NCBI RefSeq assembly: GCF_027579695.1
Contig: NC_083586.1
Coordinates: forward strand, 5,390,001 to 5,454,000
Direction of reading: 5' to 3'
Length of the DNA stretch: 64,000 bases
Source of the DNA: Neoarius graeffei
Lineage: Eukaryota > Chordata > Actinopteri > Siluriformes > Ariidae
Shown here in pieces: positions 43,741 through 56,000 of the stretch. The translations under genes and the position numbers were made by a program. The notes under the pieces are model-generated. The model saw nothing but the letters and a program-made list of their open reading frames with translations. It made no database searches and was not told where the DNA came from. Position 1 is the stretch's first letter; every line of letters starts with the position of its first letter.

Positions 43741-44084
43741 ACTGATTCGAGCCGAAGTCCACTACATGTCCAAAATGGCGGTCGCGTTTACGAAGGTCAC
43801 GTGACTGAAAAGGGTCTATAGTTGTTGATAGTGGGATTCCTGAAAAAATGAGGTTGTCGTGCATGTTGCGGCACTGGAGGTCTAGTATTTTTTCTTTCAT
43901 GATTCTATTTTCGCTAGTGAGATGAGTTACCTGGTTGGATAAGTTTGTGACCTTTCCTTTTAGTTCACTGTTTTCTAATACGAGTGTGTCGATCTGTGAT
44001 TGAGAGAATGTGAGACTGGCTTTTAATTTGAGGCAGCGATGTTACACCGAGTCCATCGCGAGACTTTGGGTGAGATCCAACATG

Positions 44085-44296
44085 GCGGCGCACTGAATAC
44101 CGTTTGTAAACACAGGATTACAGGAATATTCTTTTCCTTCTGTTTAAACTGGTTATTACCTCTCAACAAGAACCGGACAATCTGTTTACCTTTTCCGACA
44201 GCCACTTCTTCATTCCGGACACCATGACCTCTGAACCCGGCAAGAAACACCCAACACGCGACTGGTCAACTGAGACAGACGAGGCTCTAGAGACTA
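44085..44296 (+). mobile_element. inverted 5' head of the L1-type element
   Basis: The plus strand has CAACATGGCGGCGCACTGAA, then ACCATGACCTCTGAACCCGG, giving MTSEPGKKHPTRDWSTETDE, a plausible L1 5' UTR and ORF1 start. It faces opposite to the ORF1 body just to its left, as in twin-primed L1 insertions. Confidence 0.4.
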
Positions 44297-44700
44297 GGGG
44301 TGGGTGATACTGGGAATTTGGGTATCGATCCGATACCAAGTAAATACAGGGTTAGTATCGCCGATACTGATAGCGATACTTTTTATTTGAAATGTTATGA
44401 TAATTGAATAATTTTGTGATTTTGCCTTTTATAGTTGATTGAGTATGATAAAACACAGGACAAAGATTTTAGGCAAATAAAAATGTTTTTTATTAACTAA
44501 CTACAACAATATAAAACAATGTAACAGTATATTAATAATAAAATAATTCCCTTATCACCTTCTGCTACACAAAATTGTTTAAGAAAAAAGTCACTAGTGC
44601 AAAATAGCAAAAAAGCAACAATATAACAAAAATATAAATATAACAATGTCAACAACACTGCAAAAAATACCTTCCAGGCCTAGACATTAAACATTTACCA
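44297..44700. mobile_element. hAT-like MITE fragment
   Basis: TAGGGGTGGGTGATACTGGG and repeated TATCGATCCGATACC / GTATCGCCGATACTGAT motifs mark the end of a common fish hAT-type MITE. The opposite end is not found, so it is partial. Confidence 0.5.
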
Positions 44701-46322
44701 CTGGTGGCCCATTGGGCCAGTGGAATTGAAAAGTTCCTAGCCCAAATGGAAAATGTGGTGGCCTGAATGCGTGCGGTACCCAAACCATGGCAGCCGCTGC
44801 AAGCACCACAGGCTCATATATTCTCAACATTGTAGATATTGAATTCTCACCACTGTAGATATTCTTATAGAAATAGAGGTACAATGAACTTTTTACATAC
44901 ACCTTTATATAATAGCCACAAGACACACACAGGCCAGTCCCAAGTCTGGATGAAAGGTGAGGGTGGCATACTAATCCTTATCATGCTGGATTTAAATGGG
45001 CATTTTTATTGCCCATGAAGTTTTATTTCTTAATTAATAAAATATCATGAGAATCATTGACAAACCATACATTTCCTGAAAGGGTGGACTTTGGGGAATA
45101 ATCTAGTGAGATTTTTGCAAAGCCTTACCTGCTCGGGGGTGATTTATAACCCTAATTACCTGTTAATTAACTAATTAACAGGTATGCTCAGGTGAGCCAA
45201 AAAGGGGTGAAATGTTGTATTTTTTTTAACAAGACAAGACAAACACCAAATTTTCAGGATATGTCCTTGGGGAAAGTAGTAGTAAATTTTTGCAAATTCA
45301 ACTCATTTGCATAAACCGTTGCCATGGCAACAGCAGATACCCTAGCATGGTCTGGTTGTACCAGAGAGGGTCAGAATAGTTTTTTTTTTTTTGTAATGAA
45401 CTAATGTAGACCTAGTTTGGCTATTTTGATAGATTTCATCATCTTTGGATATTTGAATAATATAATATATGGGATCAGATCTAATTTACCACATTATTTT
45501 ATCTGTTCTTCTATTTCAGTCATAGCAACCAACATTTATACTTCAATCACTAAAAGTTGATACACATGTAGCCATATTTCTTGGCAGTGTATCCTGAAAT
45601 TTTGATATTAATATACAAAGTCTGAACGATTTTACACCATCTGAAGCTAAAGCGCGTGTGTTAAAATGCTGTTTTACAATTTGGTGCCATATTCGGCGAT
45701 TTGTAAACCGAGCGTGACGTCGCGTGCTCTGATTGGCTGCCGAGTTCAAAATGAAGCCGTTTGTTAACGCCCGATAGTTAATTTATGCACGATCGTATTT
45801 ATGAATGAATGACACCACTGAACTTTCTAGCAGAAGAGGCAGAAAGTGGTATAAAGATGGTGACGATCGGACAATGAGAAGTTTTTGTTTTTAGCTCAAA
45901 CTGTTTACCTGGCCTTTGGCCAGGTTGCGGAGCGTGGAGTTTGAACATATTTCTATTTGAATTTCACCGTTCTGATGGTCTCCTTGCCGCAACCGTCTTC
46001 GTCTACAAGATGCTATTTTCCCGCCAAAATGACGCTTCCGAACAGCGCCGAACATCTCTGAAGATGCACAAAGACGACACTCTCCTGCCGCGGAGTGGAG
46101 GGTGATGAAAACAAAGATGGCGGACCTCGTATCGAAAAACTGCATTTTACAAACAATTTCTTCACAATTCTGGGTAAGGCCAAAAAAAAATGTGGGTGTT
46201 TTCGGTTACGTAGATTTCAAAACTAGGGTTGGTAGGCAGGCATTTTTTTTTCTGAATTTTTTTTCAAGATGGCTGCCATAACCTATATTTAGACAGGAAT
46301 AATTTCACAAAATATAATGAAT
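44701..46322. other. spacer, nothing certain
   Basis: A small palindrome CCTGTTAATTAACTAATTAA at 45159 and CTCTGATTGGCTG at 45728. No gene or complete element recognised. Confidence 0.4.
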
Positions 46323-46462
46323 TTCGTCTATGTGTCAGCCCTGTGATGACCTGGCGACTTGTCCAGGGTGTACCCCGCCTTTCGCCCATAGTCAGCTGGG
46401 ATAGGCTCCAGCTTGCCTGCGACCCTATAGAAGGATAAAGCGGCTAGAGATAATGAGATGAG
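46323..46462 (+). mobile_element. 5'-truncated Mermaid-type SINE (copy 9)
   Basis: Only the 3' third, from GTCTATGTGTCAGCCCTGTG to GATAATGAGATGAG. The target duplication ATAATGAAT lies at 46314-46322 and 46463-46471, which shows it was truncated on insertion. Confidence 0.9.
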
Positions 46463-46471
46463 ATAATGAAT

Positions 46472-47552
46472 GTCTTTGCAGGTCACCTGAGTTACCACCT
46501 TCTGATGAATCTGATGCAGCATGAGACACCTTTTAACATGAATTTTTCTGTAAATATAACAGCTCAATACACCATGAGAGAGAGAGAGAGAGCAGCCCCG
46601 TCCCTCTCTGCTCCCTGAGTGGAGCTCGTTGCCTTGGTAACGGTGCAGGGAAAAGACAATATAACAAGCAAAGAGCGCTTTTTCTCAGAGTTCCCTTCCT
46701 CGAATAACGCTGATTTACACGGAAACGGAAGGAGATATTCACAAAATTCTTTCACATTGAGTGCTACAAGGCTCCCATGAACACATAAATGTAATTTTTT
46801 TGTTCCTAGTGTAAAAAATGTGGACACTAGAGCGAGTTAAAAACAAGTGACTTTTCTGATTTTGCAGTAAAAGCGCTGCCACGTTTATAATGTGAGTCTA
46901 TGCGAGAGCGCGGCTGTCCTCTCCTTACTTTCAGGCTTCTCATTCAAAAACTGAAATCCTATCACTCAGGGAGACACTTGTCTTGATTCACACAATGTGT
47001 GACTACAACTTTTGAGAAAGTTGTGTGTAGAGTGAAAATTGTGGCTGAGAAAACAGTTTAAATGAGAAAGAGCTTTTTTTTTTCAGGCTGCCTACACTAA
47101 ACTCCTGAGCACCACTGGTGTGTAACGCCATAGACACCCATTATAAAGCCTGAATTTCTCCACATTTGCTCATGGTGTTTGATCTGTGACTGATCAAAAA
47201 GTATAGAACCTAGCAAAAAAGTTGAATGCCAGATCCACACAGGAGAATTTTGTCTCCGTTTTAAAGTTTGAATCATGTCTCTAGGTGAAAGACAAAATAA
47301 ACGTTATCTTTGGTTCTGTTCCCTCCGACGGCCCCGACACACTACTGCCTCCGCCGAGTGCGCACACACACCGCATGTCGGGGCCGCGGATGAGTTACTC
47401 TCCCCTGATCAACGAAGTTGGCGGGAAATTTGTGGTTATTATCGGTACAAACAGTGCGAATCACAACTTAAATGAGTGTGGTTCAGTTTGACATTGTCAG
47501 TCCGTTAGATAAACATTTAATTTTATTAAAATCAAAAATTAATATGTAGAGC
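46472..47552. other. spacer before the satellite, no supported gene
   Basis: A GA run near 46575 and a G+C-rich patch at 47320-47400 with an open frame (MSYSPLINEVGGKFVVIIGT). No matching family is recognised and no splice sites support it. Confidence 0.4.
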
Positions 47553-49411
47553 CTGTGGGCTACAAAAGGGGCTTCTACAAAAGGGGCTTCTAGCTCTCTG
47601 ACGCACGAGGGAGGGGCTGCTCGCTCTGACATGCACGAGGGAGGGGCTGCTCGCTCTCTCACGAAGGAGGAGCTGCTCGCTCTCTCTCACACACACAAGG
47701 AAGGGGCTGCTCGCTCTGTCACACACGAGGGAGGGGCTGATTGCTTTGACACACATGAGGGAGGGGCTGCTCGCTCGCTCTCACCCGAGGGAGGGGCTGA
47801 TTGATCTGTCACACAGGAGGGAGAGGCTGCTGGCTCTGTCACACAGGAGGGAGGGGCCGATTGGTCTGTCACACACGAGGGAGGGACCGCTCGCTCTCTC
47901 TCACATGAGGGAGGGGCCGCTCGCTCTCTCTCACACGAGGGAGGAGCCGATTGCTCTGACACACACGAGGGAGGGGCCGCTCGATCTGTCACACATGAGG
48001 GAGGGGCCGCTCGCTCTCTCTCACACGAGGGAGGGGCCGCTCGCTCTCAGACTCACGAGGGAGGGGCCGCTCGCTCTCAGACTCACGAGGGAGGGGCCGC
48101 TCGCTCTGTCGCGCACGAGCGAGTGGCCGCTCGCTCTCTCTCTCACGAGGGAAGGGCCGCTCGCTCTCTCTCTCACGAGGGAGGGGCCGCTCGCTCTCTC
48201 TCTCACGAGGGAGGGGCCGCTCGCTCTCTCTCTCACGAGGGAGGGGCTGCTCGCTCTCTCTCACACGAGGGAGGTGCTGCTCGCTCTCACACACACACAA
48301 GGGAGGAGCTGCTCGATCTGTCACACACGAGGGAGGGGCTGCTCTATCTGTCGCGCACGAGGGAGGGGCTGCTCGCTCTGTCATGCACAAGGGAGGGGCT
48401 ACTCACTCTCTCACGAGGGAGGGGTTGCTCGCTCTCTCATGAGGGAGGGGCTGCACGCTCTCTCTCACACGAGGGTCGGGCTGCTCGCTCTGTCACACAG
48501 GAGGGAGGGGCTGATTACTTTGACACACACAAGGGAGGGGTTGCTCGCTCGCTCTCACATGAGGGAGGGTTCTGCTCACTCGCTCTCACACGAGGGAGGG
48601 GCTGCTCGCTCACTCTCACACAAGGGAGGGGCTGATTGATCTGTCACAGAGGAGGGAGGGGCTGATCTGTCTGTCACACACGAGGGAGGGGCTGCTTGCT
48701 CTCTCATGAGGGAGGGGCTTCTCACTCTTTCATGAGGGAGGGGCTTCTAGCTCTCTGACGCACAAGGGAGGGGCTGCTCGCTCTGTCACGCACGAGGGAG
48801 GGGCTGCTCGCTCTCTCATGAGGGAGGGGCTGCTCGCTCTCTCTCACACACACGAGGGAGGGGCTGCTCACTCTGTCACACACGAGGGAGGGGCTGATTG
48901 CTTTGACACACACGAGGGAGGGGCTGCTCACTCGCTGTCACACGAGGGAGGGACTGCTCGCTTGCTCTCACATGAGGGAGGGGCTGATTGATCTGTCACG
49001 CATGAGGGAGGGGCTGCTAGCTCTCTCTCACACATGAGGTAGGGACTGTTTGCTCTGTCACACATGAGGGAGGGGCTTCTAGCTCTCTGACACACAAGGG
49101 AGGGGCTGCTCACTCTGTCACACACGAGGGAGGGGCTGATTGCTTTGACACACACGAGGGAGGGGCTGCTCGCTTGCTCTCACACGAGGGAGGGGCTGCT
49201 CGCTCTCTCATGAGGGAGGGGCTGCTCGCTCTGTCACGCACGAGGGAGGGGCTGCTAGCTCTCTCTCACACATGAGGTAGGGACTGTTTGTTCTGTCACA
49301 CACGAGGGAGGAGCAGCTCGCTCTCTCTCTCTCATGACGGAGGGTCTGCTCGCTCTGTCACACACAAGGGAGGGGCTGCTCGCTCTCTCATGAGGGAGGG
49401 GCTGCTCGCTT
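47553..49411 (+). repeat. 30-bp minisatellite, forward block 1
   Basis: Tandem units with consensus GAGGGAGGGGCTGCTCGCTC followed by TGTCACACAC (30 bp). Units vary from about 25 to 32 bp, chiefly in the CTCT/CACAC tail. The array starts at a duplicated CTACAAAAGGGGCTT near 47560. Open frames in it (for example 47746-48639) are made only of the repeat (REGLLALSHT) and are not treated as genes. Confidence 0.97.
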
Positions 49412-52400
49412 GTGTGTGACAGAGCGAGCAGACCCTCCATCGTGAGAGAGAGAGCGAGCAGCCCCTCCCTCGTGCGTGACAGAGCGAGCAGCCCCTCCCT
49501 CATGAGAGAGCGAGCAGCCCCTCCTTCGTGTGTGACAGACCGATCAGCCCCTCCCTCCTATGTGACAGAGTGAGCAGCCCCTCCCTCCTGTGTGACAGAT
49601 TGATCAGCCCCTCCCTCCTGTGTGACAGAGCGAGCAGCCCCTCCCTCATGTGTGACAGAGCGAGCAGCTCCGTCGTGAAAGAGAGAGCGATCAGCCCTTG
49701 CCTCATGTGTGACAGAGCAAGCAGCCCCTCCCTCATGTGTGTGAGAGAGAGCAAGCAACCCCTCCCTCGTAAGAGAGAGAGAGAAGCCCCTCCCTCGTGA
49801 GAGAGTGAGCAGCCGCTCCATCGTGTGTGACAGACCAATCAACCCCTCCCTCCTGTGTGACAGAGCGAGCAGCCCCTCCCTCATGTGTGACAGAGCGAGC
49901 AGCGCCTCCCTCATGTGTGAAAGAGCGAACAGCACCTCCCTCGTGTGTGTGAGAGCAAGCAGCCCCTCCCTCATGTGAGAGAGAGGGAACAGCCCCTCCC
50001 TCATGTGAGAGAGAGGGAACAGCCCCTCCCTCGTGTGAGAGAGAGGTAACAGCCCCTCCCTCGTGTGAGAGAGAGCGAGCAGTTCCTCTCTCATGTGAGA
50101 TCGAGCGAGCAGCCCCTCCCTCGTGTGTGTGAGAGCGAGCAAGCCCTCCCTCGTGTGTGTGAGAGAGAGCGAGCAGCCCCTCCCTCGTGCGTGAAAGAGC
50201 GAGCAGCCCCTCCCTCGTGCGTAACAGAGCAAGCAGCTTCTCCCACCTGCGTGAGAGAGCGAGAAGCCCCTCCCTCATGAGAGAGCAAGCAGCCACTCTC
50301 TCGTGTGTGACAGACGGATCAGCTCCTCCCTCCTGTGTGACAGAGCCAGCAGTGCCTCCCTCCTGTGTGACAGATCAATCAGCCCCTCCCTCATATGAGA
50401 GCGAGCAGCCCCTCCCTCATGTGAGAGCGAGTGAGCAGCCCCTCCCTCGTGTGAGAGCATGCAAATAGCCCCTCCCTCGTGTGAGAGCGAGCGAGCAGCC
50501 CCTCCCTCGTGTGAGAGCGAGCAAGCAACCCCTCCCTCGTGTGTGTCAAAGCAATCAGCCCCTCCCTCATGTGTGACAGAGCGAGCTGCCCCTCCCTTGT
50601 GTGTGTGAGAGAGCGAGCAGCCCCTCCCTCGTGAGAGAGCGAGCAGCCCCTCCCTCGTGCGTGACAGAGCAAGCAGCCCCTCCCTCGTGCGTGAAAAAGC
50701 AAGAAGCCCCTCCCTCATGAGAATGCAGGCAGCTCCTCCCTCATGAGAAAGCAGGCAGCCCCTCCCTCCTGTGTAACAGATCAATCAGCCCCTCCATTTT
50801 GTGAGAGCAAGCGAGCAGCCCCTCTCTCATGTTAGAGCAAGCGAGCAGCCCCTCCCTCCTGTGAGAGCGAACAGCCCCTACCTCGTGTGAGAGCGAGCGA
50901 GCAGCCCCTCCGTCATGTGAGAGCGAGTGAGCAGCCCCTCCCTCGTGTTTGTCCAAAGCAATTAGCCCCTCACTCGTGTTTGACAGAGCGAGCAGCCCCT
51001 CCTCGTGTGTGTGAGAGCGAGCAGTCCCCTCCCTCGTGTGAGAGAGAGTGAGCAGCCCCTCCCTCATGAGAGAGTGAGCAGCCCCTCCCTCGTGAGAGAG
51101 TGAGTAGCCCCTCACACGTGCGCGACAGAGCGAGCAGCCCCGCCCTCGTGCATGACAAAGTGAGCAGCTCCTCCCTCGTGCGCGACAAAGTGAGCAGCCC
51201 CTCCCTCGTGCGCGACAGAGCGAGAAGCCCCTCCCTCGTGTGTGTGAGAGAGAGTGAGCAGCCCCTCCATCGTGAGAGAGCGAGCAGGCCCTCCCTCATG
51301 AGAGAGATAGCGAGCAGCCCCCCCCGTCGTGAGAGAGAGAGCGAGCAACCCCTCCCTCATGAGAGAGAGAGTGAGCAGCCACTCGCTCGTGCGTGACAGA
51401 GCGAGCAGCCCCTCGCTCGTGCGTGACAGAGCGAGCAGCCCCTCCCTCGTGCGCGACAGAGCAAGCAGCCCCTCCCTCATGTGAGAGAGAGCGAGCAGCC
51501 CCTCCCTCGCGTGTGACAGAGCAAGCAGCCCCTCTCTCATGTGAGACAGAGCAAGCAGTTCCTCCCTCGTATGTGACAGAGTGAGCAGCACCTCCCTCGT
51601 GTGTGTGAGAGAGAGCGAGCAGCCCCTCCCTCCTTTGTGACTGAGCGAACAGCCCCTCCCTCATGTGAGAGCAAGCAGCCCCCTCCCTCATGTATGACAG
51701 AGCAAACAGCCCCTCCCTCGTGTGTAACAGATCAATCAGCCCCTCCCTCGTATGAGGGCAAGAGAGCAGACCCTCCCTCGTGTGAGAGCGATTGAGCAGC
51801 CTATTCTTCGTGTGAGAGCGAGTGAGCAGCCCCTCCCTCGTGTTTGTCAAAGCAATCAGCCCCTCACTCGTGTTTGACAGAGCGAGCAGCCGCTCCCTCG
51901 TGTGTGTGAGAGCGAGCAGCCCCTCCCTCGTGTGAGAGCGATCGAGCAGCCCCTCCCTCGTGTGAGAGCGAGCGAGCAGCCCCTCCCTCATGTGAGAGCG
52001 AGCGAGCAGCCCCTCCCTCGTGTGAGAGCGAGCGAGCAGCCCCTCCCTCGTGTGAGAGCGAGCAAGCAGCCCCTCCCTCGTGTGTGTCAAAGCAATCAGC
52101 CCCTCCCTTGTGTGAGAGCGAGTGAGCACCCCCTCCCTTGACAGAGCAAACAGTCCCTACCTCATGTGTGAGAGAGCTAGCAGCCCCTCCCTCGTGCATG
52201 ACAGAGCGAGCAGCCCCTCCCTCGTGAGAGAGCGAGCAGCCCCTCCCTTGTGTGTGATAGACCGATCAGCCCCTCCCTCCTGTGTGACAGAGCGAGCAGC
52301 CCCTCCCTCGTGTGTGACAGAGCGAGCAGCACCTCCCTCGTGTGTGTGTGAGAGCGAGCAGCCCCTCCCTCCTGTGTGACAGAGCAAACAGCCCCTCCCT

Positions 52401-53010
52401 CGTGTGAGAGCAAGCAGCCCCTCCCTCATGTGTGACAGAGCAAGCAGCCCCTCCCTCGTGTGTAACAGATCAATCAGCCCCTCCCTCGTATGATAGCAAG
52501 AGAGCAGACCCTCCCTCGTGTGAGAGCGATTGAGCAGCCTATTCCTCGTGTGAGAGCAAGTGAGCAGCCCCTCCCTCATGTGAGAGCGAGCGAGCAGCCC
52601 CTCCCCTCGTGTGAAAGCGAGCGAGCAGCCCCTCCCTCGTGTGAGAGCGAGCAAGCAGCCCCTCCCTCGTGTGTGTCAAAGCAATCAGCCCCTACCTCAT
52701 GTGTGAGAGAGAGAGCTAGCAGCCCCTACCTCGTGCGTGACAGAGCGAGCAGCCCCTCCCTCGTGAGAGAGCGAGCAGCCCCTCCCTCGTGTGTGATAGA
52801 CCGATCAGCCCCTCCCTCCTGTGTGACAGATTGATCACCCCCTCCCTCCTGTGTGACAGAGCGAGCAGCCCCTTCCTCGTGTGTGACAGAGCGAGCAGCC
52901 CCTTCCTCGTGTGTGACAGAGCGAGCAGCCCCTCCCTCGTGTGTGACAGAGCGAGCAGCTCCTCCATCGTGAAGGAGAGAGCGAGCAGCCCCTGCCTCAT
53001 GTGTGACAGG
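49412..53010 (-). repeat. 30-bp minisatellite, inverted block
   Basis: Here the same unit reads CGAGCAGCCCCTCCCTCGTG on the plus strand, the reverse complement of the flanking blocks. The left junction lies at about 49410-49415, inside a palindrome: TCTGCTCGCTCTGTCACACA upstream mirrors TGTGTGACAGAGCGAGCAGA downstream across about 45 bp. The right junction is at about 53008-53015 (GACAGG|GACGACGAGG). Confidence 0.97.
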
Positions 53011-56000
53011 GACGACGAGGGAGGGGCTGCTCGCTCGCTCTCACACGAGGGAGGGGCTGATTGATCTGTCACACAGGAGGGAGGGGCCAATCGGTCTGTC
53101 ACACACGAGTGAGGGGCCACTCGCTCTCTCTCACACAAGGGAGGGGCCACTCGCTCTCTCTCAAACGAGGGAGGGGCCGCATGCTCTCTCTCATAAGAGA
53201 GAGGGGCTGATTGCTCTGACACACATGAGGGAGGGGCTGCTTGCTCTGTCACACACTACAGAGGGGCTGCTTGCTCTCACACACACGAGGGAGGGGCTGC
53301 TCGCTCTGTCACGCATGAGGGAGGGGCTGCTCGCTCTGTCGCGCACGAGGGAGGGGCTGCTTGCTCTGTCGCGCACGAGCGAGGGGCTGCTCACTCTGTC
53401 ACGCATGAGCGAGTGGCTGCTCGCTCTGTCACGAGGGAGGGGCTGCTCCCTCTCTCACGAGGGAGGGGCTGCTCGCTGTCTTTCTCATGAGGAAGGGGCT
53501 GCTCGCTGTCTCTCTCACGAGGGAGGGGCTGCTCGCTGTCTCTCTCACGAGGGAGGGGCTGCTCGCTCTGTCGCGCATGAGGGAGGGGCTTCTCGCTCTG
53601 TCACACACGAGAGAGGGGCTGCTCTCTTTCTCACAAGGGAGGGGCTGCTCGCTCTCACACGAGGGAGGGGCTGCTTGTTCTCACACACAAGAGGGAGGGG
53701 CTGCTCGCTCTGTCACACACAAAAGAGGGGCTGATTGCTTTGACAAACACAAGGGAGAGGCTGCTCGCTGGCTCTCACATGAGGGAGGGGCTGCTCGCTC
53801 GCTCTCACACGAGGGAGGGGTGCTCACTCTCACACGAGGGAGGGGCTGCTCACTCACTCTCACACGAGGGAGGGGCTGCTCGCTCGCTCTCACACAATGG
53901 AGGGGCTGATTGATCTGTAACACAGGAGAGAGGGGCTGCCTGCTTTCTCATGAGGAAGGGGCTGCCTGCTTTCTGATGAGGGGGGGCTTCTTATTTTCTC
54001 ATGAACGAGGGAGGGGCTGCTCGCTCCGTCACACACGAGGGAGGGGCTGCCCGCTCTGTCACACATGAGGGAGGGGCTGATTGCTTTGACACACACGAGG
54101 GAGGGGTTGTTCGCTTGCTCTCACATGAGGGAGGGGCTGCTCACTCGCTCTCACACGAGGGAGGGGCTATTTGCTTGCTCTCATACGAGGGAGGGGCTGC
54201 TCGCTCGCTCTCACACGAGGGAGGGGCTGCTCGCTCGCTCTCATACAAGGGAGGGGCTGCTTGCTTTGTCACACATGAGGTAGGGGCTGTTCACTCTGTC
54301 ACACACAAGGGCAGGGCTGCTCGCTCTGTCACATCGGAGGGAGGGGCTGATGGCTCTGTCACACACGAGGGAGGGGCTGCTCGCTCTCTTTCACATGAGG
54401 GAGGGGCTGCTTGCTCTCACACACACGAGGGAGGTGCTGCTTGTCCTGTCACACACAAGGGAGGAGCTGCTCGCTCTGTCACACACGAGAGAGGGGCTGC
54501 TCACTCTGGCACAAAGCAGGGAGGGGCTGATTGGTCTTTCACACACGAGGAAGGGGCCGCTCGCTCTGTCACACACGAGGGAGGGGGTCGCTTGCTCTCT
54601 CTCACACGAAGGAGGGACCGCTTGCTCTCTCAGACAGGAGGGAGGGGCCGATTGCTCTGACACACATGAGGGAGGGGCTGCTCCCTCTGTCACACACGAG
54701 GGACGGGCTGCTCGCTCTGTCACACAGGACGGAGGGACTGATTGGTCTGTCACACACAAGGGAGGGGCTGCTCGCTCTCTCTCTCACAAGGGAGTGGCTG
54801 CTCACTCTCTCTCTCATGAGGGAGGGGCTGCTTGCTCTCTCTCTCACAAGGCAGGGGCTGCTCGCTCTCTCTCACACGACGGAGGGGCTGCTAGCTCTCT
54901 CACACACAAGGGAGGGGCTGCTCACTCTGTTGCGCACGAGGGAGGGGCTGCTCGCTCTGTCATGCATGAGGGAGGGGCTACTCACCCTCTCACGAAGGAG
55001 GGGCTGCTTGCTCTCTCACGAGGGAGGGACTGATTGCTTTGACACACACAAGGGAGGGGCCGCTCGGTATCTGTCACACGAGGGAGGGGCCGCTCGCTCT
55101 CACACACACGAGCGAGGGGCTGCTCGCACTGTCACACACGAGGGAGGGGCCAATTGCTTTGACACACACGAGGAAGGGGCCACTCGCTCGCTCTCACACG
55201 AGGGAGGGGCCGCTCGCTCGCTCTCTCACGAGGGGCCGCTCGCTCGCTCTCTCACGAGGGAGGGGCCGCTCGCTCGCTCTCTCACGAGGGAGGGGCCGCT
55301 CGCTCGCTCTCTCACGAGGGAGGGGCCGGTCGATCACTCTCTCACGAGGGAGGAGCCGCTCGCTCTCTCTCTCACGAGGGAGGAGCCGCTCACTCTCTCT
55401 CTCACGAGGGAGGGGCCGCTTGCTCTCTCAGACAGGAGGGAGGGGCCAATTGCTCTGACACACATGAGGGAGGGGCTGCTCCCTCTGTCACACACGAGGG
55501 ACGGGCTGCTCGCTCTGTCACACAGGACGGAGGGACTGATTGGTCTGTCACACACAAGGGAGGGGCTGCTCGCTCTCTCTCTCACAAGGGAGTGGCTGCT
55601 CACTCTCTCTCTCATGAGGGAGGGGCTGCTTGCTCACTCTCTCTCACACGACGGAGTGGCTGCTAGCTCACACACACAAGGGAGGGGCTGCTCACTCTGT
55701 TGCGCACGAGGGAGGGGCTGCTTGCTCTGTCACACACAAGGGAGGGGCTGCTCGCTCTGTCATGCATGAGGGAGGGGCTACTCACCCTCTCACGAAGGAG
55801 GGGCTGCTTGCTTTGACACACACAAGGGAGGGGCAGCTCGCTATCTGTCACACGAGGGAGGGGCCGCTCGCTCTCACACACACGAGCGAGGGGCTGCTCG
55901 CACTGTCACACACGAGGGAGGGGCCAATTGCTTTGACACACACGAGGAAGGGGCCACTCGCTCGCTCTCACACGAGGGAGGGGCCGCTCGCTCTCTCACG

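Larger units (their letters stand above)
42430..43820. mobile_element. ISL2EU-type transposon (deleted copy)
   Basis: Terminal inverted repeats TATAGACCCTTTTCACGTGA at 42430 and the complement of GTGACTGAAAAGGGTCTATA at 43801-43820; a 2-bp TA target duplication fits. A THAP-type N-terminus reads from the left end (42561, plus), and the start of a second protein reads from the right end (about 43740, minus). ISL2EU elements are known to pair a transposase with a YqaJ-type nuclease. The middle is replaced by a GC-rich minisatellite. Confidence 0.7.
42110..44040 (-). pseudogene. L1-type ORF1 interrupted by an ISL2EU element
   Basis: The minus strand 44040-43821 encodes a coiled coil: SQSQIDTLVLENSELKGKVT, NRIMKEKILDLQCRNMHDNL, IFSGIP. 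After the insert, 42429-42230 gives DDPEKAVKEFMQSSLKIPSD, ITFHRVHRL and KPPLIIAKFEH. These are the coiled coil and RRM-like regions of L1 ORF1p (Transposase_22), an RNA-binding retroposon protein. The two halves do not join in frame, so it was already decayed or has changed since. The 5' head lies inverted at 44085-44296. Confidence 0.8.

Noticed and set aside
47275-47491. Overlapping short frames before the satellite
   Set aside because: No homologous family recognised and no splice signals linking them to other exons.
54531-55769. 412-codon open frame, longest in the window, plus dozens of others in 47.6-64 kb
   Set aside because: Made entirely of the 30-bp satellite; open frames occur at once on both strands and in several frames, with no start context, splice sites or non-repeat domain.
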